This document shows positions 25,767 to 33,780 of a stretch of DNA of 64,000 nucleotides, in pieces. The stretch is from positions 124,001 to 188,000 of the forward strand of contig NZ_JACHZQ010000003.1 in assembly GCF_014193655.1 (NCBI RefSeq), read 5' to 3'. This DNA is from Rhizobium sp. BK313. GTDB taxonomy: Bacteria > Pseudomonadota > Alphaproteobacteria > Rhizobiales > Rhizobiaceae. The position numbers and the translations under genes are program-made. Under the pieces are notes generated by a model. The model saw only the letters and a program-made list of their open reading frames with translations. It made no database searches and was not told the DNA's origin. The number at the start of each line of letters is the position of its first letter. The stretch's first letter is position 1.

Positions 25767-26291
25767 CTATTGAGTCAGACGCAATGAGCCGTTCTCGGCG
25801 CCATAGGAATTGAGCTTTTTCAGGAAACTCATGCCGATCAACGTCGTGCTCAACGCGTCGTCCTTGGCAACCACGGCGTCGACATCGCGGACCTTGATCG
25901 TGCCGATCTCGAGACGGTCGAGTTTGGCGAGCGCCACCTTGGACGCGCCATTGGCTGTCTGGATGGTGTAGCGATAATCGAGATCGTTGCCGCTGATGCC
26001 GAGGCGGCGTGCTGTGCTCTCGTTGATTGCCACATAGGTTGCGCCCGTATCGATCAGACCATGCACCGACCGGCCGTTGATCTTGAAATCACCCTCATAG
26101 TGACCGCCCGCGCCGGCTGGCAACATCACGCTTCCATATGCAGCCGGCGCCGCAATGGGCTGCTGCGCCAACGCAACTTCGCCGACGGCCGTCGAGCTTT
26201 CGCTGGTTGCCGCTTGCTTACTGAGCAACGCGGGAACCTGCGTGGCAGCTGCGGCGATGAGGCCGGCAAAGACAAGAACGCGAACGAGCAT
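25767..26291 (-). CDS. Retropepsin-like aspartic protease, membrane anchored, 174 aa
   Basis: The N-terminal MLVRVLVFAGLIAAAATQVPALL segment is a signal anchor. Residues from about 80 onward read INGRSVHGLIDTGATYVAIN, with the DTGA active-site motif of clan AA aspartic peptidases, and a later LIGMSFLKKLNSY segment is the conserved end of the TIGR02281-type bacterial retropepsin family. Proteins of this family are single-domain and would act as dimers in the periplasm. The start at 26291 has AGGAAGGA upstream; a longer frame to 26504 is not supported. It converges on deoA with seven bases between the stops. The substrate is unknown. Confidence 0.85.
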   Translation of the reverse strand: MLVRVLVFAGLIAAAATQVPALLSKQAATSESSTAVGEVALAQQPIAAPAAYGSVMLPAGAGGHYEGDFKINGRSVHGLIDTGATYVAINESTARRLGISGNDLDYRYTIQTANGASKVALAKLDRLEIGTIKVRDVDAVVAKDDALSTTLIGMSFLKKLNSYGAENGSLRLTQ

Positions 26292-26385
26292 CGGCGAGAT
26301 CCTTCCTATGGGCTTGGTTATCTCGAGCCCATTTGATCCCCGACGTTTAAAGCATCTTCGCTGACAGGTCGCTAAACAGATCAAT

Positions 26386-26415
26386 AAAAAGCCCGGCAGT
26401 TGGGGGCTGCCAGGC
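26386..26415 (-). terminator. Intrinsic terminator of upp
   Basis: On the minus strand, GCCTGGCAG and CTGCCGGGC pair with one mismatch around a seven-base loop and are followed by TTTTTATTG. It lies 25 bases after the upp stop codon, so the salvage gene and the protease gene downstream are separate transcripts. Confidence 0.85.
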
Positions 26416-26439
26416 AAAAAACAAATATAGCGACAGGAT

Positions 26440-27069
26440 TTACTTCGTGCCGTACATGCGGTCGCCGGCATCGCCGAGGCCGGGAACGATATAGCCTTTT
26501 TCATTCAAATGGCTGTCGATCGCTGCTGTGAAGACCGGCACGTCCGGATGCGCCTTGCAGAAATTGGCGAGGCCTTCCGGTGCGGCGAGCAGGCAGAGGA
26601 AGCGGATATTGTGGGCGCCGCGCTCCTTCAGCTTGTCGATGGCCGCGATAGAAGAGTTGCCGGTTGCCAGCATCGGATCGACGACGATGATCAGGCGCTC
26701 GGAAATATCCTCCGGCGCCTTGAAGTAGTATTCCACCGGCTGCAGCGTCTCGTGATCGCGATAGACGCCGATATGCGAAACGCGGGCCGAGGGTACGAGG
26801 TCGAGCATGCCTTCCAGCAGACCGTTACCGGCGCGCAGGATCGAGGCGAAGACCAGCTTTTTGCCCTCAAGGATCGGCGCGTCCATGGTCTGAAGCGGCG
26901 TCTCGATAGTCTCGATCGTCAATTCGAGGTCGCGGGTGACTTCGTAGCAGAGCAGCGTCGAGATCTCGCGCAACAGCCGGCGGAAGCTGCCCGTCGACGT
27001 GTCCTTCTTGCGCATGATGGTCAATTTATGCTGCACGAGCGGGTGATCGATGACAGTGACGCCGTCCAT
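26440..27069 (-). CDS. upp: Uracil phosphoribosyltransferase
   Basis: The 209-residue enzyme makes UMP from uracil and PRPP. The PRPP-binding motif is VVDPMLATGNS (about 127-137), the family start is VTVIDHPLVQHKL, and the C-terminal IVPGLGDAGDRMYGT is the uracil-binding end. It reuses the uracil released by phosphorolysis of imported nucleosides. It sits 121 bases after the add gene on the same strand and has its own terminator downstream. It may have its own promoter in that gap. Confidence 0.97.
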   Translation of the reverse strand: MDGVTVIDHPLVQHKLTIMRKKDTSTGSFRRLLREISTLLCYEVTRDLELTIETIETPLQTMDAPILEGKKLVFASILRAGNGLLEGMLDLVPSARVSHIGVYRDHETLQPVEYYFKAPEDISERLIIVVDPMLATGNSSIAAIDKLKERGAHNIRFLCLLAAPEGLANFCKAHPDVPVFTAAIDSHLNEKGYIVPGLGDAGDRMYGTK

Positions 27070-27190
27070 GGTTTCAGCCTTCCAGTAATTCCGCGATATG
27101 AGATGTTTCTTTCACGGAAATCGCCCTCGGTGCAAGAAAATAGGCCTCACGCAGAGATTTCATCCCCAGTCTGCGGCCTAAACGATGCTG

Positions 27191-28159
27191 TTACAGTCTT
27201 GCCAATAGCGCCGCCCGCGTTGCCTCGTCCACGAAGGCCGCCTCGATAGCCGTGCGGGTCATAGCGTCGATCTCGTCGTCGCTGAAGCCGAAGGCGGTGG
27301 AGGCAAGATCGTATTCGCGCTTCAGAGAGGTGTGGAAGAAGGGCGGATCGTCGGAATTGATGGTGACGCGGACGCCGGCGTCGCGAAGCTGGCGCAGCGG
27401 ATGCGCGGCGAAATCTGGGAAGACATTCAGTGCGACATTCGACCCGGGGCAGACTTCCAGCACCGTGCCGAGATCCGCAAGGCGCTTGACAAGGTCGGCG
27501 TCCTCGATGGCGCGCACGCCATGGCCGATGCGCGCCGGGCGCACCAGCGTGACGGCATCGGCAACGCTGAACGCGCCGCAGACTTCGCCGGCATGGATGG
27601 TGAGGCCGAGGCCGGCTTCGCGGGCAATGTCGAAAGCACGTGCATAATCTGCGACACGGCCCATGCGCTCTTCGCCCGCCATATTGAAACCCGTGATCAG
27701 CGGATTATCGCTTTTGGCGGCATATTCGGCAGCCTTGATGACGCGATCCGGCCCAAAATGACGTTCGCCGGTGACAAGCAGCCTGGCGACGATGCCACTT
27801 TTTTCCTGTGCCGCGCGAATGCCGGCCGAGACGCCCGCCATATAGGCGTCGGCGCCGAGGCCGATGCGGTCGCCATGGTCGGGCGAGACGATCAGCTCAC
27901 TATAGATCGTGCCGATGCCCGCAAGCTCCTCGAGATAAGTTTCGGTCAGCAACGCGTAGTCTTCCTCCGTGCGATAGACCTCGGAGACCTTGTCGTAGCA
28001 GACGAGGAATTCGGTAAAATCCTTCCAGAGATAGATGCCGTCACGCATGAAGGCGCTGGTATCGACGTTGTATTTCCGTGCCTGCGCGAGCGTCAGCGCC
28101 GGAGGAGCCGCGCCCTCGAGATGACAATGCAGCTCCACCTTCTTCAAATGCGATGTCAC
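27191..28159 (-). CDS. add: Adenosine deaminase
   Basis: The 322-residue enzyme hydrolyses adenosine and deoxyadenosine to inosine forms. KVELHCHLEGA near the N-terminus holds the two zinc His, GLTIHAGEVCG gives the third His and the catalytic Glu, and TINSDDPPFF holds the zinc Asp. Some rhizobial members of this group deaminate adenine instead (adenine deaminase type), and motifs alone do not decide this; the surrounding nucleoside genes favour adenosine. The start overlaps the deoB stop by four bases, so the two are co-translated. Confidence 0.9.
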   Translation of the reverse strand: MTSHLKKVELHCHLEGAAPPALTLAQARKYNVDTSAFMRDGIYLWKDFTEFLVCYDKVSEVYRTEEDYALLTETYLEELAGIGTIYSELIVSPDHGDRIGLGADAYMAGVSAGIRAAQEKSGIVARLLVTGERHFGPDRVIKAAEYAAKSDNPLITGFNMAGEERMGRVADYARAFDIAREAGLGLTIHAGEVCGAFSVADAVTLVRPARIGHGVRAIEDADLVKRLADLGTVLEVCPGSNVALNVFPDFAAHPLRQLRDAGVRVTINSDDPPFFHTSLKREYDLASTAFGFSDDEIDAMTRTAIEAAFVDEATRAALLARL

Positions 28160-29376
28160 AGAAAACTCCTTCCATGCGGCCCCGCCGCAATTCCCAAATG
28201 GCGCGCGACGGTTTCGCCGATATCGGCATAGGTCTGTCGGATACCGATCGGACGCGAGCGGATGCCGGGTCCATAGGCGATCACAGGCACGCGCTCGCGC
28301 GTGTGGTCGGTACCGCGCCAGGTCGGGTCGCAGCCGTGATCGGCGGTCAGGATGACGAGATCGCCGGGCTTCAGTTTCTCATGCACATCCGGCAGTCGCG
28401 CGTCAAAGGCTTCAAGCGCGGCCGCATAGCCGGCCACATCACGGCGATGACCATAGACCATGTCGAAATCGACGAAATTCGTGAAAACGAGATCGCCATC
28501 GGCTGTTTCGTCCATAGTCTTCAGCGTTGCATCCATCAGCTTCATGTTGCCGTTGGCTTTGATGACTTTGGAGATACCCTGATGCGCGAAAATATCGCCG
28601 ATCTTGCCAACCGCATGCACGGTGCGTTCGGCCTTGACCAGGCGGTCGAGCAGGGTCGGCTCGGGCGGCAGCACGGAGAAGTCCCGGCGGTTGCCGGTAC
28701 GCTCGAACGTGGTCTGCGTCTCCCCGATGAAGGGCCGGGCGATGACGCGGCCGATATTATAAGGATCGAGCAGGGTGCGGACGATCTGGCAGAGAGCGAT
28801 CAGCCGTTCGAGGCCAAAATGGCGCTCATGCGCTGCAATCTGGAAGACGGAATCGGACGAGGTGTAGCAGATCGGTTTGCCGCTACGGATATGTTCCTCG
28901 CCATATTTGGCGATGATCTCTGTGCCGGATGCGTGGCAGTTGCCGAGAATGCCGGGGAGATCGGCCGCTTTGCAAATGGCCTCCACCAGCTCCGGCGGAA
29001 AGGCGTCGCCCTCAGCGGAAAAATAACCCCAGTCGAACATCACGGGCGTGCCGGCGATTTCCCAGTGGCCCGACGGCGTGTCCTTGCCGTGTGAGACTTC
29101 ATTGGCGCAGCCATAGAGACCATAGAGCTTTTCCGGCTTCGGCATACCAGCCGGATAGCGGCCAGTCGCCGCCTTGGCAATTTCCAACAATCCGAGACCC
29201 GACATGTTCGGCAGCGCCAAAGGACCGGAACGCAGGCCTTCGCGATCGGCAGCACCCGCCGCGCAGAACTCGGCGATATGGCCAAGCGTATCTGCGCCCT
29301 CGTCGCCGTAGGTCGCCGCATCCGGACCGCCGCCGACACCGAAGGAATCAAGAACGAAGAGAAAGGCGCGCGCCAT
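28156..29376 (-). CDS. deoB: Phosphopentomutase
   Basis: The 406-residue enzyme interconverts (deoxy)ribose 1-phosphate and 5-phosphate, linking nucleoside phosphorolysis to the aldolase. ARAFLFVLDSFGVGGGPDA is the metal-binding start, ADTLGHIAE follows, and TADHGCDPTWRGTDHTRERV is the C-terminal metal site. Length and motifs match the alkaline-phosphatase-superfamily phosphopentomutases. It is the first gene of the minus-strand add and upp group. The promoter should lie between 29377 and 29500. Confidence 0.96.
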   Translation of the reverse strand: MARAFLFVLDSFGVGGGPDAATYGDEGADTLGHIAEFCAAGAADREGLRSGPLALPNMSGLGLLEIAKAATGRYPAGMPKPEKLYGLYGCANEVSHGKDTPSGHWEIAGTPVMFDWGYFSAEGDAFPPELVEAICKAADLPGILGNCHASGTEIIAKYGEEHIRSGKPICYTSSDSVFQIAAHERHFGLERLIALCQIVRTLLDPYNIGRVIARPFIGETQTTFERTGNRRDFSVLPPEPTLLDRLVKAERTVHAVGKIGDIFAHQGISKVIKANGNMKLMDATLKTMDETADGDLVFTNFVDFDMVYGHRRDVAGYAAALEAFDARLPDVHEKLKPGDLVILTADHGCDPTWRGTDHTRERVPVIAYGPGIRSRPIGIRQTYADIGETVARHLGIAAGPHGRSFL

Positions 29377-29511
29377 GGATCACCCGATAAGATTGCTCAG
29401 TGCGCGACATCTAATGTCAGGCGCATTGGACGTCACCCATATAACGGAGGCGTCGACTTGGCAATTTTCCTGTTAAATGGGGAATATCGCACGGATTTAC
29501 AGTAGTTCGGC

Positions 29512-30090
29512 TCAACAGTCGGTACAGGCGACCGAACTGCCGGTGCGCGGACGATAAAAATACTGGCGGCTGATGGTGATCTGGCTGCTACCGGCGGGCA
29601 GGAAATCTGAGCCGAAACTGATGAGCTGATACGGAATGGCGAGCTCGGTGCGCACCAGAAACGAGCCTGCCTGACCGATGTTGCTGGGCACTGTGACGGC
29701 ACTGCCGGTCGAATAGGGCTTGCTGCCGTCCTGCGCCCAGGACCACGCGACAGTGGCGTTGCTACCGGAGTCGATGGCGACGCCGGTGATCTTCAGCGTC
29801 AGGCCGGTTGTCGCATAGGGTGCAAAAATGGCGCCGGCGACGGAAGGCATCTCGGCGAGCGACGATTTCGTGACGCTCGATTGCTGGGTGAGGATGTCGG
29901 CGATGGAGCCGGCCGACCGGCTCGCGCGCTTTTCGACGCTGAGGGCGATGGTGAGTTCGAAGGCGCCGAGATAAAGCATCAGCAGCACGGGGAAGAGAAT
30001 GGCGAATTCGATCGCGCCGATGCCCCGCTCGTCGCGGGCAAAGCGCCGCAAAGGAGCACAAAGCGTTACCATCAGCGCTTTCCCATACAT
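29512..30090 (-). CDS. TadE/TadF-like pseudopilin
   Basis: The product of about 192 residues has the TadE-type start: a short basic region, then GIGAIEFAILFPVLLMLYLGAFE, a hydrophobic helix with Glu at position +5 after Gly. This is a pseudopilin signal that CpaA would process. The rest is periplasmic and has two Cys (ACTDC) at the end. It is encoded directly after another TadE-like gene, where the stop and a TTG at 30108 overlap. The start is uncertain; the ATG at 30090 is used because it is the first ATG. Confidence 0.75.
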   Translation of the reverse strand: MYGKALMVTLCAPLRRFARDERGIGAIEFAILFPVLLMLYLGAFELTIALSVEKRASRSAGSIADILTQQSSVTKSSLAEMPSVAGAIFAPYATTGLTLKITGVAIDSGSNATVAWSWAQDGSKPYSTGSAVTVPSNIGQAGSFLVRTELAIPYQLISFGSDFLPAGSSQITISRQYFYRPRTGSSVACTDC

Positions 30091-30104
30091 CTCCAGCCGC
30101 CGTC

Positions 30105-30746
30105 TCAAGGGTAATTCTCGTTCAGGAAAGCGGCCGTCGCGACGATGAGATAGGTCGTCGGCATTGAGCCATCAGTAGGGCGGATATTGGTGAGATAAGG
30201 CCGCAGCAGATCGGTTATTATGTGCCAGCGATAGTAGGCACGCACCATATTCCTCGTCTGGGCGCCGCCAGGTGCGAAATTGAAGCCCGTTGTGTTGAGA
30301 TCGGAATAAGGATCGGACGACACGCGTGGGATGGTCGTCGGCATATCGGCAAAGCTCTGGTAGGTTTCGACGTCGAGATAGAGATTGGTAGCCGTCGCCG
30401 TGGCAAGTTCGGTTGTCGAACAGGCTATGATCACCGAGATTTCGTTGCAGAAGGCCTGACGGAACTTATCCTGTGTTAGGTCAGTCGTCGTATTGTGATT
30501 GTAAGTAATCTGCCCGGTTCGGATCTCGCGCGCTACTGTATCGACGGCATTGGAAACGACCTGTTCGGCGACGAAGGCGACGAATGTTTCCAGGATCGCG
30601 AAGATGATCAGGAAATAGGGAATCGCCAAAAGGGCGAATTCGATAGCCGCTGTGCCGTCGCGAGAGCGCACGAATTCGCGTAGGCCTCCCCCCGCACGTC
30701 GCCGTGCAAAGGTCTTGCCCTCAAGAAGATCGTCGTGTGGCGTCAT
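30105..30746 (-). CDS. TadE-like pseudopilin, 213 aa
   Basis: The product has RDGTAAIEFALLAIPYFLIIFA at about 29-50, the TadE/TadG N-terminal helix with the invariant Glu. The exposed part is about 150 residues long and contains two Cys. It is the first gene of a two-gene unit with the next TadE/F-like gene. In Tad systems these minor pilins are needed for pilus assembly. Its strand is opposite to the main cpa operon. The start ATG at 30746 lies 160 bases from the next upstream gene. Confidence 0.75.
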   Translation of the reverse strand: MTPHDDLLEGKTFARRRAGGGLREFVRSRDGTAAIEFALLAIPYFLIIFAILETFVAFVAEQVVSNAVDTVAREIRTGQITYNHNTTTDLTQDKFRQAFCNEISVIIACSTTELATATATNLYLDVETYQSFADMPTTIPRVSSDPYSDLNTTGFNFAPGGAQTRNMVRAYYRWHIITDLLRPYLTNIRPTDGSMPTTYLIVATAAFLNENYP

Positions 30747-30906
30747 ACCGGGATCCGCGGCGATTTACATAGGACGAGACTAGAACCGCTTTGTTGATAA
30801 TCCGTTTCTCTTCTCTCTTCATATTGAGAGGAAGCTTGGATTTATTTAAGAAAGAAGAATCTTATATAGTATAATTGAATATAAGGAGGGAACGAAAACC
30901 TCCCCT

Positions 30907-31329
30907 TTACGGGCTGGCGGATGCAGCGGGGGTGGCATTGTTCTGTTGGGCATGCTGCTCGCAATTGGGCGTGCAGGACAGCACCGAGCGGTTGGTCTGA
31001 CGGTAGACGCGTACGGTGTTGCCCTCGTCGATCGATACGAGGATACGTTCGTCGACGATTGCGTTGCCGTCCGAATCGAGCAGGACGATGTTTGTCGTGC
31101 CGAAGCTGCGGCCGGTAAGCACGATGGTCTTCGGATCGGCGACGGTCGCGTCGGCAACCTGTGAATTGCCGACGATGACCTTGCTCACGGGACGATCGAG
31201 CTTCAGCACGCGCGCGTGGTCCATATAGACGCGCAGCATGCCGTCATCCGCCGCGTGGGAAAACTGCGGCATCAGGCCTACTATTGCGGCGGCGCAGGCA
31301 AAGAATGCGGTTCTGCCGCGGGTTGGCAT
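30907..31329 (-). CDS. CpaC-N-terminal-like pilus protein, 140 aa
   Basis: A signal peptide (MPTRGRTAFFACAAAIVGLM, cleavage after HA near residue 26) is followed by LRVYMDHARVLKLDRPVSKV and VGNSQVADATVADPKTIVLTG, the same domain that begins CpaC secretins (pilus assembly N-terminal domain). It lacks the secretin domain, ending in a Cys-Ala-Gln-Asn tail. It resembles the first 90 residues of the cpaC product encoded in this window. It is divergent to the flp genes, with a 405-base region between. It may help assemble or guide the secretin, but no function is proven. Confidence 0.7.
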   Translation of the reverse strand: MPTRGRTAFFACAAAIVGLMPQFSHAADDGMLRVYMDHARVLKLDRPVSKVIVGNSQVADATVADPKTIVLTGRSFGTTNIVLLDSDGNAIVDERILVSIDEGNTVRVYRQTNRSVLSCTPNCEQHAQQNNATPAASASP

Positions 31330-31734
31330 GGTCAGGCCTCGTGAAGCTGGTGGCGGAAACGGTTGCCAAATAGAATGAGAAAGAATGGTGAACGAACAAT
31401 TAAGATAAGGCTACTCGTACAATTCCGACGCAAGTTCGTCCCCTTTGGCTTCCATTTTGGGATTTCCATTCGAGGTGTGCAATATTCCGAGACATTCCAT
31501 ATGCCGAACTAATATATTGACTTCTAATCATCGCTTAAAAATTGAAGATTTTCTTTAAAAATGCTCGGAAAGACATGAATTGACGTTAACTAGTCTATTT
31601 GCGTTTTAGAATTTCCTATCTGTTAACCCACTTCCTTAAAGCGATGGAAACGGCCAGCCGCTACCGTGCAACTCATCCGATCAACGGCAAACAGTTGGCG
31701 GACGTGCTGTCAACAAAGTGAGTGGAGTTAACTT
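31330..31734. other. Intergenic region upstream of the Flp pilin genes
   Basis: The sequence is clearly AT-rich, and divergent promoters for the CpaC-N-like gene and the flp genes should lie here. The sequence just before the first pilin (GACGTGCTGTCAACAAAG and GTGGAGTTAACTT) reappears before the second pilin. I find no exact CtrA box (TTAA-N7-TTAA) and no coding frame. Confidence 0.5.
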
Positions 31735-31917
31735 ATGACCAAGCTTTTTTCGCGTTTCCTGAAAGACGAATCCGGTGCGACTGCAATCGAATACGGCCTG
31801 ATCGCCGCGCTGATCTCCGTAGCCATCATTGCTGGCGCAACGACTCTGGGCAACACGCTCAGCACCACGTTCAATAGCATTTCAACCAAGATGAACACCG
31901 CTTCTACCGCACACTAA
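31735..31917 (+). CDS. Flp-type IVb pilin (copy 1)
   Basis: The 60-residue protein is the major subunit type of Tad pili. The prepilin site is DESG/ATAIEYGLIAALISVA, with cleavage after Gly14 and Glu five residues into the mature protein followed by Tyr. The hydrophobic helix continues to about residue 40, and the tail is short and Ser/Thr-rich. GTGGAG upstream serves as ribosome-binding site. It is nearly identical to the next gene, from which it differs mainly in the last 18 residues. CpaA encoded downstream is the likely peptidase. Confidence 0.95.
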   Translation: MTKLFSRFLKDESGATAIEYGLIAALISVAIIAGATTLGNTLSTTFNSISTKMNTASTAH

Positions 31918-32002
31918 TCGTTGCGGTGCCTCAGCGGCATGTTTGGATTGAAAGCGGCACTGTTGACGGACGTGCTGTTAACAAAATGAGCGGAGTTACC
32001 TT

Positions 32003-32185
32003 ATGACTAAGCTTTTTTCGCGTTTCCTGAAAGACGAATCCGGTGCGACCGCAATCGAATACGGTCTGATTGCCGCGCTGATCTCCGTAGCCATCATTGC
32101 CGGCGCAACGACCCTGGGCAACACGCTCAGCACCGTTTTCAATGGTATTTCGACCGATATGACCAACGCTTCCACAGCGCATTAA
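32003..32185 (+). CDS. Flp-type IVb pilin (copy 2)
   Basis: Tandem copy of the upstream pilin, 60 residues, with the same signal DESG/ATAIEYGLIAALISVA. Differences are confined to the C-terminal part (TVFNGISTDMTNASTAH against TTFNSISTKMNTASTAH). About 45 bases of upstream sequence including the ribosome-binding site (AGCGGAG) are also duplicated, so the duplication included the leader. A terminator follows the stop codon. The two copies may be expressed differently or assembled together. Confidence 0.95.
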   Translation: MTKLFSRFLKDESGATAIEYGLIAALISVAIIAGATTLGNTLSTVFNGISTDMTNASTAH

Positions 32186-32220
32186 TTGTTGCGGAAGTAT
32201 AATGGTGTAAAATGTTCGGA

Positions 32221-32247
32221 AACCGCTCAGTACTATGAGCGGTTTTT
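32221..32247 (+). terminator. Terminator after the pilin genes
   Basis: AACCGCTC and GAGCGGTT form a perfect 8-bp stem with an eight-base loop, followed by TTTG. It lies 36 bases after the second pilin stop and 31 bases before cpaA, so pilin message is likely more abundant than that of the assembly genes. Confidence 0.8.
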
Positions 32248-32277
32248 GACCTTTATAGTTCGAGCTGGGGATATCAA

Positions 32278-32790
32278 ATGCTTGAAGCCGCAACATTGCT
32301 GATCTTCCCCCTCTGCTTGTCGGTCGCGGCTGTCTCCGATCTTTTGACCATGACAATCCCGAACCGGGTGTCGCTCATCCTGGTTGGTGCTTTCATTGTG
32401 CTTGCGCCGCTCGTCGGCCTGACGCTACCGGAGATCGGCATGCACTTTGCCGGCGCGGCCATTGTTTTCTGTGTCTGCTTTGCACTTTTTGCATTGAACG
32501 TCATGGGCGGTGGCGATGCCAAGCTGCTGGCGGCATCGGCGCTCTGGTTCGGTTTCGATCCGTCGCTTCTCTCCTTCCTTGTCTATGTCGCATTCCTCGG
32601 CGGCGTGGTGACGATAGCCATTCTTATGATACGTTCGCAATCGAATGTCATTCTGGCCATGGGCCTGCCGCTGCCGAACTCGCTGCTGATTGCTAAAAAG
32701 ATCCCTTATGGCATTGCCATTGCCATTGGCGGCTTCCTGGCTTTTCCCTCGTCGCCAATGGTCGCGGTGGCGGCATCGCACGTTATCTAA
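32278..32790 (+). CDS. cpaA: CpaA/TadV prepilin peptidase
   Basis: The 170-residue inner-membrane protease removes the leader from Flp pilins. Aspartates Asp21 (AAVSDLLTMTIPNR) and Asp80 (MGGGDAKLLAA) are the two catalytic residues of A24 prepilin peptidases, here without the N-terminal methylase domain, as in TadV. About five hydrophobic segments are present. It follows the pilin terminator, and a ribosome-binding site (GGGG) lies upstream of the ATG. It is 163 bases upstream of cpaB, so the two may have separate promoters. Confidence 0.95.
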   Translation: MLEAATLLIFPLCLSVAAVSDLLTMTIPNRVSLILVGAFIVLAPLVGLTLPEIGMHFAGAAIVFCVCFALFALNVMGGGDAKLLAASALWFGFDPSLLSFLVYVAFLGGVVTIAILMIRSQSNVILAMGLPLPNSLLIAKKIPYGIAIAIGGFLAFPSSPMVAVAASHVI

Positions 32791-32953
32791 ATTAGATATT
32801 TCTAAGTATTAACGGTGTATTGCTAATTTTAAATCTTACATCACTTTGATAGCAACTCTTAAATGACTGTAAATATAATATACCATTAACCATAATTACA
32901 CCAATTACTGAGCATTCTGCGGGGCGAAGAGTCGTATTCCCCAAGGAATGATC

Positions 32954-33766
32954 ATGAAACCCGCTCGCATAATGATACTCGCGGTGGCAGTTGTCGCGGC
33001 AGGGCTTGCCGGACTGCTGGCGATGCGTCTGGCCGCCTCGCACAATGTCGTGCCGCAGGTCGCAGCGGTGGTGGAAAAGGAGGCGACAGTCAATGTGCTC
33101 GTCGCCGACGCCAATCTTCCGGTCGGCTCGCGTCTGAACGAAAAGTCGATCCACTGGATGGCCTGGCCGCAAAGCGGCATCGTCAAGGGTTTCATCACCG
33201 AAGCCGATCGCCCCGATGCGCTGAAGGACCTGAACGGTGCCGTCGTCCGCCTGCCGATCTTTGAAGGCGAACCGATTCGCGAAGAGAAAGTCGCCGATTC
33301 CAATAGCCACATTCTCTCTTCGCTGCTGCCCTCGGGCAAACGTGCGGTCGCCACCGAAATTTCCGTCGCGACCGGTGCCGGCGGCTTCATCCTCCCCAAT
33401 GATCGTGTCGACGTGATCATGGTGCGTAAGGGCGATACCCAGAAATTCGTGACCGAGACGGTGCTCAGCAACGTCCGTGTGCTCGCCGTCGATCAACAGA
33501 TTGAGGAAAAGCAGGATGGAAGCAAGGCAGTGGTCGGCACGACTGCGACATTGGAGCTGACGCCGGACCAGACCAAGGTTCTGGCGGTTGCCCAACAGAT
33601 GGCCGACCGATTGACGCTGGCGCTGCGCTCCGTCGCCGATGCAGCGCAACCGGATACGACCGCCGCCGACTATCTACTGACGGGCGACAACGGCGGCGCC
33701 GTCGTCCAGGTCATCAAATCCGGTGCGATTGTTGCCAACGGCACAGCCGCAGCCAAGACGCAATGA
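32954..33766 (+). CDS. cpaB: CpaB/RcpC pilus assembly protein
   Basis: The product (270 residues) has an N-terminal membrane anchor (ILAVAVVAAGLAGLLAMRL), then a SAF/AFP-like domain: VNVLVADANLPVGSRLNEKSI and LPIFEGEPIREEKV. It carries an RcpC/CpaB domain with FILPNDRVDVIMVR. Placed with CpaC in the periplasm, it is thought to stabilise the secretin. The ATG at 32954 is preferred over 32948, because AAGGA lies at the right distance from it. The stop overlaps the cpaC region. Confidence 0.9.
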   Translation: MKPARIMILAVAVVAAGLAGLLAMRLAASHNVVPQVAAVVEKEATVNVLVADANLPVGSRLNEKSIHWMAWPQSGIVKGFITEADRPDALKDLNGAVVRLPIFEGEPIREEKVADSNSHILSSLLPSGKRAVATEISVATGAGGFILPNDRVDVIMVRKGDTQKFVTETVLSNVRVLAVDQQIEEKQDGSKAVVGTTATLELTPDQTKVLAVAQQMADRLTLALRSVADAAQPDTTAADYLLTGDNGGAVVQVIKSGAIVANGTAAAKTQ

Positions 33767-33780
33767 GAAGGGCCGGGATC

